A stretch of 64,000 bases of DNA from a bacterium (lineage in GTDB: Bacteria > Auribacterota > UBA3054), in the NCBI GenBank assembly GCA_017557885.1, contig JAFYXV010000003.1:1-64000 (forward strand). Direction: 5' to 3'. Under the pieces are notes generated by a model that was given only the letters and a program-made list of their open reading frames with translations, was not told the origin of the DNA and ran no database searches. The translations under genes and the position numbers were made by a program. Shown here piece by piece: positions 25,914 through 35,270 of the stretch (position 1 is the stretch's first letter; each line of letters begins with the position of its first letter).

Positions 25914-27002
25914 TTAGAGGTTGGTGAGCGCCAGTTTTTCCAGAACGTCCTCCCTCTCGACGATGAAACCGGTTCCTTTCGCCACCGCCAGCAGCGGTTC
26001 GTCGGCGATGGAAACGGAAAGGCCCGTGTCGTTCTCGATGCGCTTGTAGAGTCCTCTCAGGAGAGCGCCGCCGCCCGCCAGCATCAGGCCGTGGTCCAGA
26101 AGGTCCGCGGACAATTCGGGCGGGCACTGCTCCAGGGCGTCCCTTACGGAATTCACGATGGAGTCCACCGGATCCTTCAGGGCCTGGCGGATCTCCACGG
26201 AGGATACCGTGATGGTCTTGGGCAGCCCGACGTTGAGGTCGCGGCCGCGCACTTCTTTTTTCATTTCGTTCTCGCCGTTTTCGCCCAAAGGATAAGCGGA
26301 GCCGATGGCGATCTTAAGTTCTTCCGCGGTCTGTTCGCCGATCAGGAGGGCGTACTCCCGCTTCATATACTGCACGATGGCGTCGTTCATCTCGTTGCCG
26401 GCCACTCTCAGGGATTTCGAGTAGACCGTGCCGGAGAGCGAGGTGATGGCCACTTCCGTGGTGCCGCCGCCGATGTCGATGATCATGTTGCCGGAAGGAT
26501 CGTGGACGGGCAGCCCGCTGCCGATGGCGGCGGCCATGGCCTGCTCGATGCAGTAAACTTTTCTTGCCCCGGCGCGCTCGGCGGCGGATTTGACCGCCTG
26601 GCGTTCAAGCTCGGTAATGCTGGAGGGAACGGCTATGACGATCCTGGGGGGGACGATGGAATGGCGGCTGTGGGCGCGGCGGATGAAAGTCCTGAGCATT
26701 TCTTCCGTAACGTTGGGGTTGGCCACGGCGCCGTCTTTCATGGGCCTTAAGGTGTCGATTATCCCCGGGGTGCGGCCGAGCATGCACTGGGCTTCCCGGC
26801 CGATGGCGATTATTTCGCCGGTCTTGTTGTTGATGGCGACGATGGTTGGCTCGTTCACCACCACGCCAACGCCGCTGACATAGACGATGGTGTTGGCGGT
26901 GCCGAGGTCAACGCCGATGTCGCTGGCCAAAGCTCCCAGGAATTTGCCCGAGACGTTCATGAAGGATTCGCGGATCCCGGAACGGATAGTCTTGTTTTTC
27001 AT
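25914..27002 (-). CDS. mreB: Rod-shape determining actin homologue MreB
   Basis: Bacterial actin that guides lateral wall synthesis. The 362 residues contain phosphate-1 DIGVDLGTANTIVYV, the conserved RPMKDGAVAN, phosphate-2 IDIGGGTTEVAI and the adenosine motif LAGGGALLRG. The N-terminus carries about 25 extra residues before DIGVDLG (MKNKTIRSGIRESFMNVSG...), which could be a membrane-binding helix; an in-frame ATG at residue 15 is an alternative. A strong AAGGAGA site precedes the first ATG, so I keep the longer start. No mreC, mreD or rodA follows. Confidence 0.95.
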   Translation of the reverse strand: MKNKTIRSGIRESFMNVSGKFLGALASDIGVDLGTANTIVYVSGVGVVVNEPTIVAINNKTGEIIAIGREAQCMLGRTPGIIDTLRPMKDGAVANPNVTEEMLRTFIRRAHSRHSIVPPRIVIAVPSSITELERQAVKSAAERAGARKVYCIEQAMAAAIGSGLPVHDPSGNMIIDIGGGTTEVAITSLSGTVYSKSLRVAGNEMNDAIVQYMKREYALLIGEQTAEELKIAIGSAYPLGENGENEMKKEVRGRDLNVGLPKTITVSSVEIRQALKDPVDSIVNSVRDALEQCPPELSADLLDHGLMLAGGGALLRGLYKRIENDTGLSVSIADEPLLAVAKGTGFIVEREDVLEKLALTNL

Positions 27003-27014
27003 ATTTTTTCTCCT

Positions 27015-29507
27015 TTATTTGCTTGGAGGCAAAAGCGTTTTCAAAAAGCGCCCCGTCACGCTTTTCTCGTTTTCAGCGATCTCAAAGGGAGAGCCGCAGG
27101 CCAGGAGTTCTCCTCCCGCCGCGCCTCCCTCGGGACCGAGGTCGATGATGTGATCGGCGCACTTTATAAAGTCAAGGTTGTGTTCGATGACAACGACGGT
27201 GTTGCCGGCGTCCACCAGCCTCTGCAGGACCTGGAGCAGCCTTTCCACGTCGGCGAAGTGCAGCCCGGTGGTTGGTTCGTCCAGGACGTAGAGCGTCCTG
27301 CCGGTGTCAACTCTTGCCAACTCGTAGGAAAGCTTCACCCTTTGGGCCTCGCCGCCGGAAAGCGTGGTGGCGTGCTGCCCGAGGGTTATGTAATCCAGTC
27401 CGACTTCGGAAATCGTTTCCAATATGCGGGAGAGAATCTTGTGGTGGCGGAAGAAGTCCTTGGCTTCCGAAACGGGCATGTCAAGGACGTCCGCGATGCT
27501 CTTCCCGCGGTACTTAATTTCCAGTGTTTCTTTATTATAGCGTTTCCCCTCGCATTTGTCACATGTGACGAAGACGTCCGGCAGAAAATGCATTTCCACC
27601 CTCTTGACTCCTGAGCCTTCGCATTCCTCGCAGCGGCCGCCCTTCACGTTGAAAGAGAAGCGCCCGGGTTTGTAGCCCCTGAGCTTGGCTTCCGGCAGCT
27701 GGGCGAAAAGATTCCTGATATGCGCGAAGGCTTCGGTGTAGGTGGCGGGGTTCGAGCGGGGGGTGCGCCCCAGGGGCGACTGGTCCACCACGATCACTTT
27801 GTCGAGGAACTTCAGGCCTTCGATCTCTTTGAAAGCCCCGGGGGTGTCCTTGGCTTTGTGATAATAGTTTCTCAGAGCCGGCAGCAGGGTGTCGGTGACA
27901 AGGGAAGACTTGCCCGATCCGGAAACGCCTGTGACGCAAATTAAGCGGCCTAAGGGGAAGCGAACGGTCAAGTTCTTGAGATTGTTGTGGGAGGCCCCTT
28001 TCAGGACCAGCGAGGGCGTCCTGGGGCCGACCGGGCGGTAAGTTGGGAGCGCGATCTCCCTTTTTCCGCTCATGTAGTCGGCGGTCAGGGAGCCCTTGCA
28101 TTTCAAAAGTTTTTCGTAAGGCCCCTGGAAGATCACCCTGCCTCCCTCCACGCCGGCTCCCGGACCCATGTCCACGATGTAGTCGGCGTTCCTGATGACC
28201 TCCGCGTCGTGTTCCACCAGGACCACCGTGTTGTTGAGGTCGCGGAGCTGCTTCAGGGCCGCCAGCAATTTCTGGTTGTCCCGGGGGTGAAGGCCGATGG
28301 TCGGCTCGTCCAATACATAAAGGACGCCGGTCAGGCCCGTGCCGATCTGGGAGCTGAGCCTGATGCGCTGGGCCTCGCCTCCGGAGAGGCTTATGGAGTT
28401 GCGGGAAAGATTGAGGTATCCCAAGCCCACCGAGCGCAGGAAGCCCAGGCGGTTGTTGACTTCCCTTAAAATGTCCGCCGAGACCTGGGCTTGTTCGCCC
28501 TTCAGGCTGGCGGTCATTTCGTTGAAAAAGGCGGCGGCTTTGTCCAGGGACATTCTGCCTACGTCCACGATGGTCTTGCCGTTCAGCGTTACCGCCCGGC
28601 TGTAGGCGTTCAGGCGTTCGCCCTGGCATTCCGGGCAAACTCTCGAGGGGTCGAAATACATTACCCCGAGGCCGTAGCAGTTCGGGCAGAAGCCGTAGGG
28701 GCTGTTGAAGGAGAAAAGACGGGGCTCCATCTTGGGAAGCGCAACGCCGTCCCGGCAGTTGGGGCAGGCGTAATTGCCTGAAAAATAAAGCTCCTCGCCG
28801 CTGCTTTTAAGGACCACAAGGTCGTTTCCGCCTATTTTCAGGGCGGTCTCGACGGAGTCGGCCAATCTCCGGCGAATGTCTTTCTTCAGGACCAGGCGGT
28901 CAACCACCACCTCTATGGTGTGGAGATTGTAGCGGGCCAGAGCGGGAGCGTCTTCCAGAAGATATTCCTGGCCGTCGATCCTAACCCTTACGAACCCTTC
29001 CCGAAGCGCTTTTTGCAAAAGTTCTTTGTGCTCGCCTTTCTTGCCTCTGACCAGGGGAGCAAGGATCTCTATCTTCTCGCCCTCGTTCAAACTCAACACC
29101 GACTCTATGATCTGCTCCGGGCTCTGGGGCGTGATGGCTGCGCCGCACTTGGGGCAGTGGGGGACGCCAAGCTGGGCGAAGAGCACCCTGAGATAGTCGT
29201 GGATCTCGGTGGCGGTGCCAACGGTGGAGCGCAGGCTGGTGTTGCCCATGCGCTGCTGGATGGCGATGGCGGGGCAGAGTCCGGTGATGCGGTCCACCTT
29301 GGGTTTCTGCAGAATGCCCAGGAACTGGCGGGCGTAGGAAGAGAGGGATTCCATGAAGCGCCTCTGGCCCTCGGCAAAAAGAGTGTCCAGAGCCAAAGAG
29401 GACTTTCCGGAGCCGGAAAGTCCTGTTATCACCGTCAGGGAGCGATGGGGAATATCGACGCTGATGTTCCTGAGGTTGTGTTCGCGCGCGCCTCTTACAG
29501 AGATCAT
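27015..29507 (-). CDS. uvrA: UvrA excinuclease subunit lacking the insertion domain
   Basis: Damage-recognition ATPase of nucleotide excision repair. It has 830 residues against about 940 in E. coli. Both ABC halves are intact: Walker A GLSGSGKSSLALDT and GVSGSGKSSLVTDT, signatures SLSGGEAQRI and TLSGGEAQRV, and zinc modules CPNC...CPNC and CEEC...CDKC. The UvrB-binding region after VRGKKGEHKELLQ is present. What is missing is the insertion domain: YFDPSRV runs straight into CPECQGERL, where most UvrA proteins have about 100 extra residues. It lies 1 base after accA and 12 before mreB. The identity is secure. Confidence 0.95.
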   Translation of the reverse strand: MISVRGAREHNLRNISVDIPHRSLTVITGLSGSGKSSLALDTLFAEGQRRFMESLSSYARQFLGILQKPKVDRITGLCPAIAIQQRMGNTSLRSTVGTATEIHDYLRVLFAQLGVPHCPKCGAAITPQSPEQIIESVLSLNEGEKIEILAPLVRGKKGEHKELLQKALREGFVRVRIDGQEYLLEDAPALARYNLHTIEVVVDRLVLKKDIRRRLADSVETALKIGGNDLVVLKSSGEELYFSGNYACPNCRDGVALPKMEPRLFSFNSPYGFCPNCYGLGVMYFDPSRVCPECQGERLNAYSRAVTLNGKTIVDVGRMSLDKAAAFFNEMTASLKGEQAQVSADILREVNNRLGFLRSVGLGYLNLSRNSISLSGGEAQRIRLSSQIGTGLTGVLYVLDEPTIGLHPRDNQKLLAALKQLRDLNNTVVLVEHDAEVIRNADYIVDMGPGAGVEGGRVIFQGPYEKLLKCKGSLTADYMSGKREIALPTYRPVGPRTPSLVLKGASHNNLKNLTVRFPLGRLICVTGVSGSGKSSLVTDTLLPALRNYYHKAKDTPGAFKEIEGLKFLDKVIVVDQSPLGRTPRSNPATYTEAFAHIRNLFAQLPEAKLRGYKPGRFSFNVKGGRCEECEGSGVKRVEMHFLPDVFVTCDKCEGKRYNKETLEIKYRGKSIADVLDMPVSEAKDFFRHHKILSRILETISEVGLDYITLGQHATTLSGGEAQRVKLSYELARVDTGRTLYVLDEPTTGLHFADVERLLQVLQRLVDAGNTVVVIEHNLDFIKCADHIIDLGPEGGAAGGELLACGSPFEIAENEKSVTGRFLKTLLPPSK

Positions 29508-29508
29508 C

Positions 29509-30462
29509 CTATATCTCCCTGAGACTTCCTATCGTCCGGAATTTCTGATAGCGCTGTTCCTTCAGTTCGGCGCTGGAAAGTTTCGCCAGTTCGTCAAGGT
29601 TGCGCACCACGGCTTCCTTTACGGCCAGGGCCGCGCTCTTGTGGTCGCGGTGGGCGCCGCCCAGAGGCTCCTCAATCATTTCGTCGGCGATCTTCAGGCG
29701 CACGAGATCGGAGGCGGAGAGCCGGAGAGCCGCCGCGGCGTCTTCAGCGCGTTTGGCGTCGTGGAAGAGAATGGCGGCGCAGCCTTCCGGCGAGATAACG
29801 GAATAATAGGAATTGGAAAGGACCAGAAGACGGTTGCAGACGCCTATGCCAATGGCGCCGCCGCTGCCGCCTTCGCCGATGACCACAGACACGACGGGCA
29901 CGCCAAGCTCCATCATATCCCTTAGGTTGACGGCTATGGCTTCCGCCTGGCCTCTTTCCTCGGCGCCGATGCCCGGGTAGGCTCCGGCGGTGTCTATCAA
30001 AGTGACGATGGGCAGGGAGAAGCGGTCGGCCGTCTGCATCAGCCTCAGGGCTTTGCGATAGCCCTCGGGGTGCGCCATGCCGAAATTGCGCTGGATGTTT
30101 TCCTTGGCCGTGCGGCCCTTCTGCTGGCCGATGATCATGACCTTGCGGCCGTCGATGGTGGCGAATCCGCCCACCATTGTGCCGTCGTCATAGAAGCGGC
30201 GGTCGCCGTGAAGTTCCGTAAAATCGCTGCAGCAAAGGGAAATGTAATCCAGGGTGTAGGGCCGCTGGGGATGCCTCGCTATCTGGACAAGCTCGTAGGG
30301 CTTCAGGTTCGAGTAGATCTTGCGGCAGAGCTCGTCCCTTTTTTTAATGAGGCCCTCCAGCTCCGCGGAAGCGTCTATCTTAACTTCCTCGGAATAGCGG
30401 CGCAGTTCGTCGATGTTTTTTTCCAGTTCGACGATCGGTTTCTCAAAATCGTATACGAGCAT
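29509..30462 (-). CDS. accA: Acetyl-CoA carboxylase carboxyltransferase alpha subunit
   Basis: Transfers the carboxyl group from carboxybiotin to acetyl-CoA for fatty acid synthesis. 317 residues, the family length, with the crotonase-like core signatures RPYTLDYISLC, HGDRRFYDDG, MAHPEGYRKALRLM, TLIDTAGAYPGIGAEERGQ and IGEGGSGGAIGIGV. The partner accD is not in the window. It is packed between the L,D-transpeptidase and uvrA, with gaps of 9 and 1 bases. Confidence 0.97.
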   Translation of the reverse strand: MLVYDFEKPIVELEKNIDELRRYSEEVKIDASAELEGLIKKRDELCRKIYSNLKPYELVQIARHPQRPYTLDYISLCCSDFTELHGDRRFYDDGTMVGGFATIDGRKVMIIGQQKGRTAKENIQRNFGMAHPEGYRKALRLMQTADRFSLPIVTLIDTAGAYPGIGAEERGQAEAIAVNLRDMMELGVPVVSVVIGEGGSGGAIGIGVCNRLLVLSNSYYSVISPEGCAAILFHDAKRAEDAAAALRLSASDLVRLKIADEMIEEPLGGAHRDHKSAALAVKEAVVRNLDELAKLSSAELKEQRYQKFRTIGSLREI

Positions 30463-30471
30463 GAAAGATCT

Positions 30472-31569
30472 TTAGTCGTGGATGTGGACCGGGGTGCCTT
30501 CCTTCACAAGGGAGAAGAGCTCCTCCACGTCTTCGTTGCGCATCCTGACGCAGCCGGCGCTGGAGGCTTTGCCAACCGTGTCGGGCTCCCAGGTGCCGTG
30601 AATGCCGAAGCCGGGGGACGAAATGGCCATCCAGCGGGTGCCGAGGGCGTTCTCGGGATCGCCGTAGGGGATGGGCTTGGAGTTGTCCTTGTACCAGATG
30701 GGCTCCTTCTGCTTCAGATTGATGATGAAATCGCCCCTGGGCGTGTTGTCGTTTTTGCCGGTGCCCACGGGATAGCTCTTGAAGAAATTGGTCTGGCCGT
30801 CCCAAATGCGGTAAACTCTCAGCTTGAACTCAGGAATGGATACGTCGATGAGGTAGGAGGACATGTCGATCCTGAGCCTCTGGTTGATCCTGATGCGGTC
30901 GGAGTTCATGCGGTTGACGAAAAGGATGGAGTCCGCGGTGGTCTTGTATTTCCTGGCGATGGAATTCAGTATCTCGCCGGAATGGACCACGTGATTCGTG
31001 ATGAAGTCCAGCTTGGCTTCCCTCAGCTCCGAGATGTTGCGGTCGCCGATGTAGGCTTCCGCCTGCTTGGCTTCCGCGCTCTGGGGGAAGCCGTCTATGA
31101 GGGCCTGGCGGATAAGGTCGGCGTTTGGGGTGTCGCCTTTGGCGTTGGAAGCGTTCAGGCTTTCCAGAAGGAAGCCTTTGGAGGCTTCGTTTTTGGGGTA
31201 TTTCTCGCGGAAGGCTTTTTTCGCCGCCTCTTTGTCCTGGGCGAAGGCTATGAGTTCGTACTCGGCTTTGGCCTGGACTTCCGGATTGGTGTGAAGCGTC
31301 CGGACTTTTTCCCAGGTCTCCTTGTCGGATTTGCCAAGCGCGGTCTCGCAGAGCGCCTGCTTGTAAAGAGCATCGGCCTGGGAAGCGGGAGTCTTTTCAT
31401 ATTTTCGCACAGCTTTCCTGAAGATTGGCAGGGCGAAGGAATAGCGCTGCTCCTGGAGAGCTTTGTCCGCTTCCGCAAGTTTTTCCTCAAAGGGCCTTCT
31501 GGTGGCGCAGAGGATCGCCACCGTTCCGGCTATTCCAAGAAGCACGATTATCAAAAAAACTTTTTTCAT
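30472..31569 (-). CDS. L,D-transpeptidase with TPR-like and LysM regions
   Basis: 365 residues, membrane-anchored by an N-terminal helix (VFLIIVLLGIAGTVAIL). A helical TPR-like segment (about 30-190) leads to a LysM-like peptidoglycan-binding region (HVVHSGEILNSIARKYKT, ending INQRLRI), then a YkuD domain with catalytic H324, C340 and R342 in the pattern HG...SAGCVRM. YkuD enzymes make 3-3 peptidoglycan cross-links or attach proteins to the wall. In this position, next to accA and mreB, a role in wall maintenance is likely. Confidence 0.9.
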   Translation of the reverse strand: MKKVFLIIVLLGIAGTVAILCATRRPFEEKLAEADKALQEQRYSFALPIFRKAVRKYEKTPASQADALYKQALCETALGKSDKETWEKVRTLHTNPEVQAKAEYELIAFAQDKEAAKKAFREKYPKNEASKGFLLESLNASNAKGDTPNADLIRQALIDGFPQSAEAKQAEAYIGDRNISELREAKLDFITNHVVHSGEILNSIARKYKTTADSILFVNRMNSDRIRINQRLRIDMSSYLIDVSIPEFKLRVYRIWDGQTNFFKSYPVGTGKNDNTPRGDFIINLKQKEPIWYKDNSKPIPYGDPENALGTRWMAISSPGFGIHGTWEPDTVGKASSAGCVRMRNEDVEELFSLVKEGTPVHIHD

Positions 31570-31588
31570 TATTTATCCGATGGATCAG

Positions 31589-33208
31589 TTATTTGGCTTT
31601 CTTACTGTCCTTGGGGGCGGGGCCGTCTCCTTTGGGACTTTTCTCTTTCTTGGCTTTTTTCTGCTCTTCGATGTCGGAGGCGACCGAGTCGGTGGTCAGG
31701 GGATAGAAGACCAAAGCGGGGACTCTGTTGCGGAAAGTTTTGAAATTGTTGCCGATATCGGAAGATTCCGCGTCGGAGTCTTCGCTTTCCTTGGGTTTGT
31801 CCTTGTCTTTATCTTTGTCCTTGTCCTTCTTATCCTTCTTGTCTTTGTCTTTATCCTTGTCTTTTTTGTCGTCGGATTTCTTGCCCATGAAGGAGTCGCG
31901 GTGCAAACTGGCGAAGAAGTTGTCGTAATCCTTGTCGAAGTTGCGGTTCTGCTCTTTGGATCTGCGCATGAGGTACACAAGGGGCAGGGCGTCCTTGATG
32001 GAGAGATAATCGTAAAGGGCGCTGGCCTGGCGCAGGTAGTAATAGAGCTTGGCGTTGTCAGTGGGGGGGCCGTTCTTAACGAAGGCGTCGATGCCTATGA
32101 GGCCGCTCTTTTCAAGGGGCAGCGCTTTAAAGGGCAGGGAACCGGATTTGACTTTCAGAAGCATGTCGTAAGTGACAGGCTTGCCCTGGAAGCGGGAAAC
32201 CTGGCTGGGGCCGCCTTCCGTTACGACGGAGGAGAGGTCGCTGCAGTAAGCCGCAAAGCCTATGGTCAGGAACTCATTGACGGAGCCGCGGGGGTTTACC
32301 ACGGAAAGGAACTCGTCCAGCACGGCGACGGCCACGGTGTAGGCGAAAGCTTCGGCGTTCCAGTCCTTGTTGACGGGCGTCAGGAAGACATAGAATTCCC
32401 TGTAGCCTTTGGCGTTGTAGATGGTCTGGACGGGGGAGTTGCGGAGTCCGGTGCCCTTGAGCATCGTCCAGTCTTCGCTCTTGGTGACGAAGAAGACGGT
32501 GCCTTTGAACTTGCCGGCCCAATTGATGAAATCAGTCATTACCAGGGCTTCCGTGGCTTTGTCGAAAGCCGAGTCGCCGGCGGCGAGGATCTTGTCGATA
32601 CCGTAAAAATCGGCTGTGTCCACTTCCACGGCCTTGCCGCCCTTCACGGCTTTGCATTTTTCAGGATAGACAGCCTTGAAACGGCTGCTTTCCGCCACGA
32701 CTTTTTTCTGCCCTTTCATGGAGTTCGCCAGCCTTGTGGAATGGTTGCTTTCGCCCTGTTTCTTGAGCTTGATGTCGTTTTGACGGAAAAGATTGTAGGT
32801 CTTCTGAACGTCTGCCTCGGAGGTGACGCCTATTTTGCTGCAATAGGATTTCGCTCCCCGGTCGCTGCCGGCTTTGGCGTTCAGCCTGGACATGTAATCG
32901 CTGAATTTGGGAGGGGCGAACTGGGGGCCGGCGGCTTTCTCAGCTTCCGTATCGCTCGGGGCGGCGCCTTCTTTGGCGGCGTCGGCCGGTTCGGTCTTCA
33001 CTTCCTCCGCGGCGGTTTCGGTGACCTCTTCGGCGGCAGGGGCCTCGTCCTGTTCGTCGGCCTCTTCGCTTTCGTCGGCTTCCTCTACCAGAGCGTTGCC
33101 TTCTTCGTCGAACTGAACGTCTTCATCGTCGAACTCCTCATCCGCCATGACGGGAAGCGTGACGGCCAGAAGGGAGATCAGAAGCAGGTATAAAAGATTT
33201 TTTTTCAT
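31589..33208 (-). CDS. Secreted protein with lysine-aspartate repeat tail
   Basis: About 539 residues from ATG 33208 (MKKNLLYLLLISLLAVTLPVMA signal); the GTG nine bases upstream overlaps the ribosome binding site. An acidic linker (DEEFDDEDVQFDEEG..., about 25-115) leads to a 300-residue domain and then a strongly charged tail of KD/KDKD repeats at about residues 440-475. The domain aligns by eye with the gene upstream: both have YYLR, then an FDK-D/E motif. The segment VLDEFLSVV ... FLTIGFAAYCSDL looks like a gluzincin peptidase (DUF1570/peptidase-MA) scaffold that has lost HExxH; this is inference. No function known. Confidence 0.65.
   Translation of the reverse strand: MKKNLLYLLLISLLAVTLPVMADEEFDDEDVQFDEEGNALVEEADESEEADEQDEAPAAEEVTETAAEEVKTEPADAAKEGAAPSDTEAEKAAGPQFAPPKFSDYMSRLNAKAGSDRGAKSYCSKIGVTSEADVQKTYNLFRQNDIKLKKQGESNHSTRLANSMKGQKKVVAESSRFKAVYPEKCKAVKGGKAVEVDTADFYGIDKILAAGDSAFDKATEALVMTDFINWAGKFKGTVFFVTKSEDWTMLKGTGLRNSPVQTIYNAKGYREFYVFLTPVNKDWNAEAFAYTVAVAVLDEFLSVVNPRGSVNEFLTIGFAAYCSDLSSVVTEGGPSQVSRFQGKPVTYDMLLKVKSGSLPFKALPLEKSGLIGIDAFVKNGPPTDNAKLYYYLRQASALYDYLSIKDALPLVYLMRRSKEQNRNFDKDYDNFFASLHRDSFMGKKSDDKKDKDKDKDKKDKKDKDKDKDKDKPKESEDSDAESSDIGNNFKTFRNRVPALVFYPLTTDSVASDIEEQKKAKKEKSPKGDGPAPKDSKKAK
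31797..31876 (-). repeat. Short-period repeat encoding Lys-Asp tail
   Basis: Minus-strand AAGGACAAGGAC-like hexamer units with AAA/AAG and GAC/GAT variation, encoding alternating lysine and aspartate. Likely prone to length change by slippage. Confidence 0.75.
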
Positions 33209-33252
33209 ATCTATCACCTCGAAAATTTGTGAGCTAAAAAAGGGCGGCTTGT

Positions 33253-34773
33253 TTATTTGCTTTCGGCTGCTTCGGGTGCGCTCGCCTCGTTCGTTTCAGG
33301 CGCGGCTTCCTTGGCTTCCGGTTCGGGTTCCTTGTCAGCAGGGGCGGGCTCGGTTTCCTTGGCTTCCGGCTCCGCATCCTTTGCGGCCGCTTCGGCGGGC
33401 TGTTCGGCGGCGCTTTCGGCTCCTTCCTTGGCTTCCTCAGCCTGGGGGGCGTCTTTCGCTTCCGCTTCGCCGCTCTGCGCTTCGGCGCCTTTTTCCGCAG
33501 CGGCTTTATCCTTGGCCTTCTTGGCTTCGACAATGTCCTTCGTCATCTTTTCCTGGGTCATTTCATAGAACAGGCGGTTGGCAGCTTTCTCCAGAGCTTT
33601 CAGGTCGGCTTCGCCCACCACCACGACGTTGGTCGTCGGTTTCTGCTCCTTGACCGCGGCGCCTATGATGCCTCGCTGCATCTCGCAATAGGAGATGCTG
33701 AACTCCTTGTCGAAGGAGCGGCCCTGGGAGAGGGAGCGGATGAGGGACAAAACGCCCAGAGGAGATTCTTTCCAGAGTTTTTCGAAGACGCCGCGGCTCT
33801 CGCGCAGGAAGTAATACTTCTGCTCAGGCAGCTGGGGGAGAGTCTGGGAGTCCTTCAGTTCGGTGAAGGGCATAAGACGCTTTTCCTTCAGGGGAAGCAT
33901 GATGCCGACTTTCGGTCTTTTGATCTTTTTGCCCTTGCCGTTTATCACCACTTCGCTCACCTGTTTGGGGTTGAAGTCAGGGGGAGCGATGCAGGCTTCG
34001 AGTCCGGAAAGTTCGCCGGAGATGCCCACGTTGACGAAGAGAGGCAGCTTGGAATCGGGACGGCCCGAGAGCACGCGGCAGTACTCCTTGAGGATCTGTT
34101 CGGAGATCGCGTAGCAGAGAGCCTGGGGAACGTATTCGGCGCAGCAGGCGTCGTCCAGCAAGATGAATTCGCGGGAATTATCGGTGACGGTAACGTTGGC
34201 CGTGAGAGATTCGGCGGACTCGTTGCTCCTGAGTCTCATCCACATCATGGTGTTGGGGATGATGTAGATCCTGCCGGGAAAATCGGACCAGTCCATGAAT
34301 TCGCCCACCAAAAGTTTTTCCGTGACGGCGACGTAGTTGGACTCGGCTATGGTGAGGAGATTCTGCAGATGCTCCTTGTTGTCGATCCTTTTGCGCTTCT
34401 CCTCGACGGTGACGGTGGTATGGCTGGGGCCGGTGATGAGAAAATACTCGCCGGTCAGCGTGATCTCGCCTCCGTACATGGCGCGGAAGCCTTTGGTCTT
34501 GGTGAATTCCTTGGCGCGCTGAGGAATGTTGCTGCGGTCCGCCTTCGCCACGGTTTCGTTGTCGTAGAGTCTGAAGCGGCTGTAATATTCGTTGACGCCT
34601 TCGGGAGTGTCAAGGCCGAAAAGGCGGGTGTAAAGGGTTATGGCCGTGCCGCTCTGCTCCACCTGGCCCACGGTCTTTTTGACCTGCAGGACTTTCGGGG
34701 GCTCGTCGTGGCTCGCCATGAGATAACTTGCGCTCAGAAGAAAAAGAAGGGCGAAAACAGTAACTTTTTTCAT
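33253..34773 (-). CDS. Secreted paralogue with Ala/Glu/Pro-rich tail
   Basis: 506 residues from ATG 34773 (MKKVTVFALLFLLSASYLMA signal); the GTG at 34785 is inside the GTGAGGA ribosome binding site. The 390-residue domain is related to that of the next gene: FVNVGISGELSGLEA matches FLTIGFAAYCSDL, and YYFLRESRGVFEKLW plus FDKEF match YYYLRQASALYDYL plus FDKDY. A low-complexity tail of about 95 residues rich in A, E, K and P ends the protein. It has no HExxH. It lies between dut and its paralogue and may be a periplasmic or wall-associated protein. Confidence 0.65.
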   Translation of the reverse strand: MKKVTVFALLFLLSASYLMASHDEPPKVLQVKKTVGQVEQSGTAITLYTRLFGLDTPEGVNEYYSRFRLYDNETVAKADRSNIPQRAKEFTKTKGFRAMYGGEITLTGEYFLITGPSHTTVTVEEKRKRIDNKEHLQNLLTIAESNYVAVTEKLLVGEFMDWSDFPGRIYIIPNTMMWMRLRSNESAESLTANVTVTDNSREFILLDDACCAEYVPQALCYAISEQILKEYCRVLSGRPDSKLPLFVNVGISGELSGLEACIAPPDFNPKQVSEVVINGKGKKIKRPKVGIMLPLKEKRLMPFTELKDSQTLPQLPEQKYYFLRESRGVFEKLWKESPLGVLSLIRSLSQGRSFDKEFSISYCEMQRGIIGAAVKEQKPTTNVVVVGEADLKALEKAANRLFYEMTQEKMTKDIVEAKKAKDKAAAEKGAEAQSGEAEAKDAPQAEEAKEGAESAAEQPAEAAAKDAEPEAKETEPAPADKEPEPEAKEAAPETNEASAPEAAESK

Positions 34774-34800
34774 GTTTTTCCTCACTTCAGATTTGAATTG

Positions 34801-35265
34801 TTAAATTCCGGTGTGACCGAAACCGCCTGATCCGCGCGCGGTGTCGCCAAGTTCCTCTTCGCTTTTGCAGGCGGATACCGCCGCTCTCTCGACTTTCTGG
34901 AGGACGAACTGGGCGATGCGCATGCCGCGGCTGACGGCAAATCTTTCTTTCCCAAAATTTATTAAAATGACGCGGATCTCTCCGCGGTAGTCCGAATCCA
35001 CCGTTCCCGGAGCGTTGACCAAACCGATGCCGGATCTGGCGGCCAGGCCGCTGCGGGCCCTGACCTGGATCTCGTAGCCCTCCGGAATGGAGGCCTTGAG
35101 CCCGGTTGGCACCATGGCGATGGCGCCGGGCTCAAGGACGATCTCCTCCTCGTTCGCCGCCACGACGTCCAGGCCGCTGGAGCCTTCCGTCTGGTAGGCG
35201 GGGAGAGGCAGGTCCTCCGTTCCGGGAAGCCTTAGGAATTGGATCTGGACTGCTTTTTCAGGCAT
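34801..35265 (-). CDS. dut: dUTP diphosphatase
   Basis: Hydrolyses dUTP to dUMP and pyrophosphate, keeping uracil out of DNA. 154 residues with all five trimeric dUTPase motifs: [36 protein letters not shown] (with the catalytic aspartate), [10 protein letters not shown] and the C-terminal GSGGFGHTG. It follows pnp by 5 bases, an order also known from other bacteria. Confidence 0.97.
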   Translation of the reverse strand: MPEKAVQIQFLRLPGTEDLPLPAYQTEGSSGLDVVAANEEEIVLEPGAIAMVPTGLKASIPEGYEIQVRARSGLAARSGIGLVNAPGTVDSDYRGEIRVILINFGKERFAVSRGMRIAQFVLQKVERAAVSACKSEEELGDTARGSGGFGHTGI

Positions 35266-35270
35266 TTCGC

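Noticed and set aside
31589-34773. Active metallopeptidases in the two tailed paralogues
   Set aside because: No HExxH in either sequence, so at most a degenerate fold.
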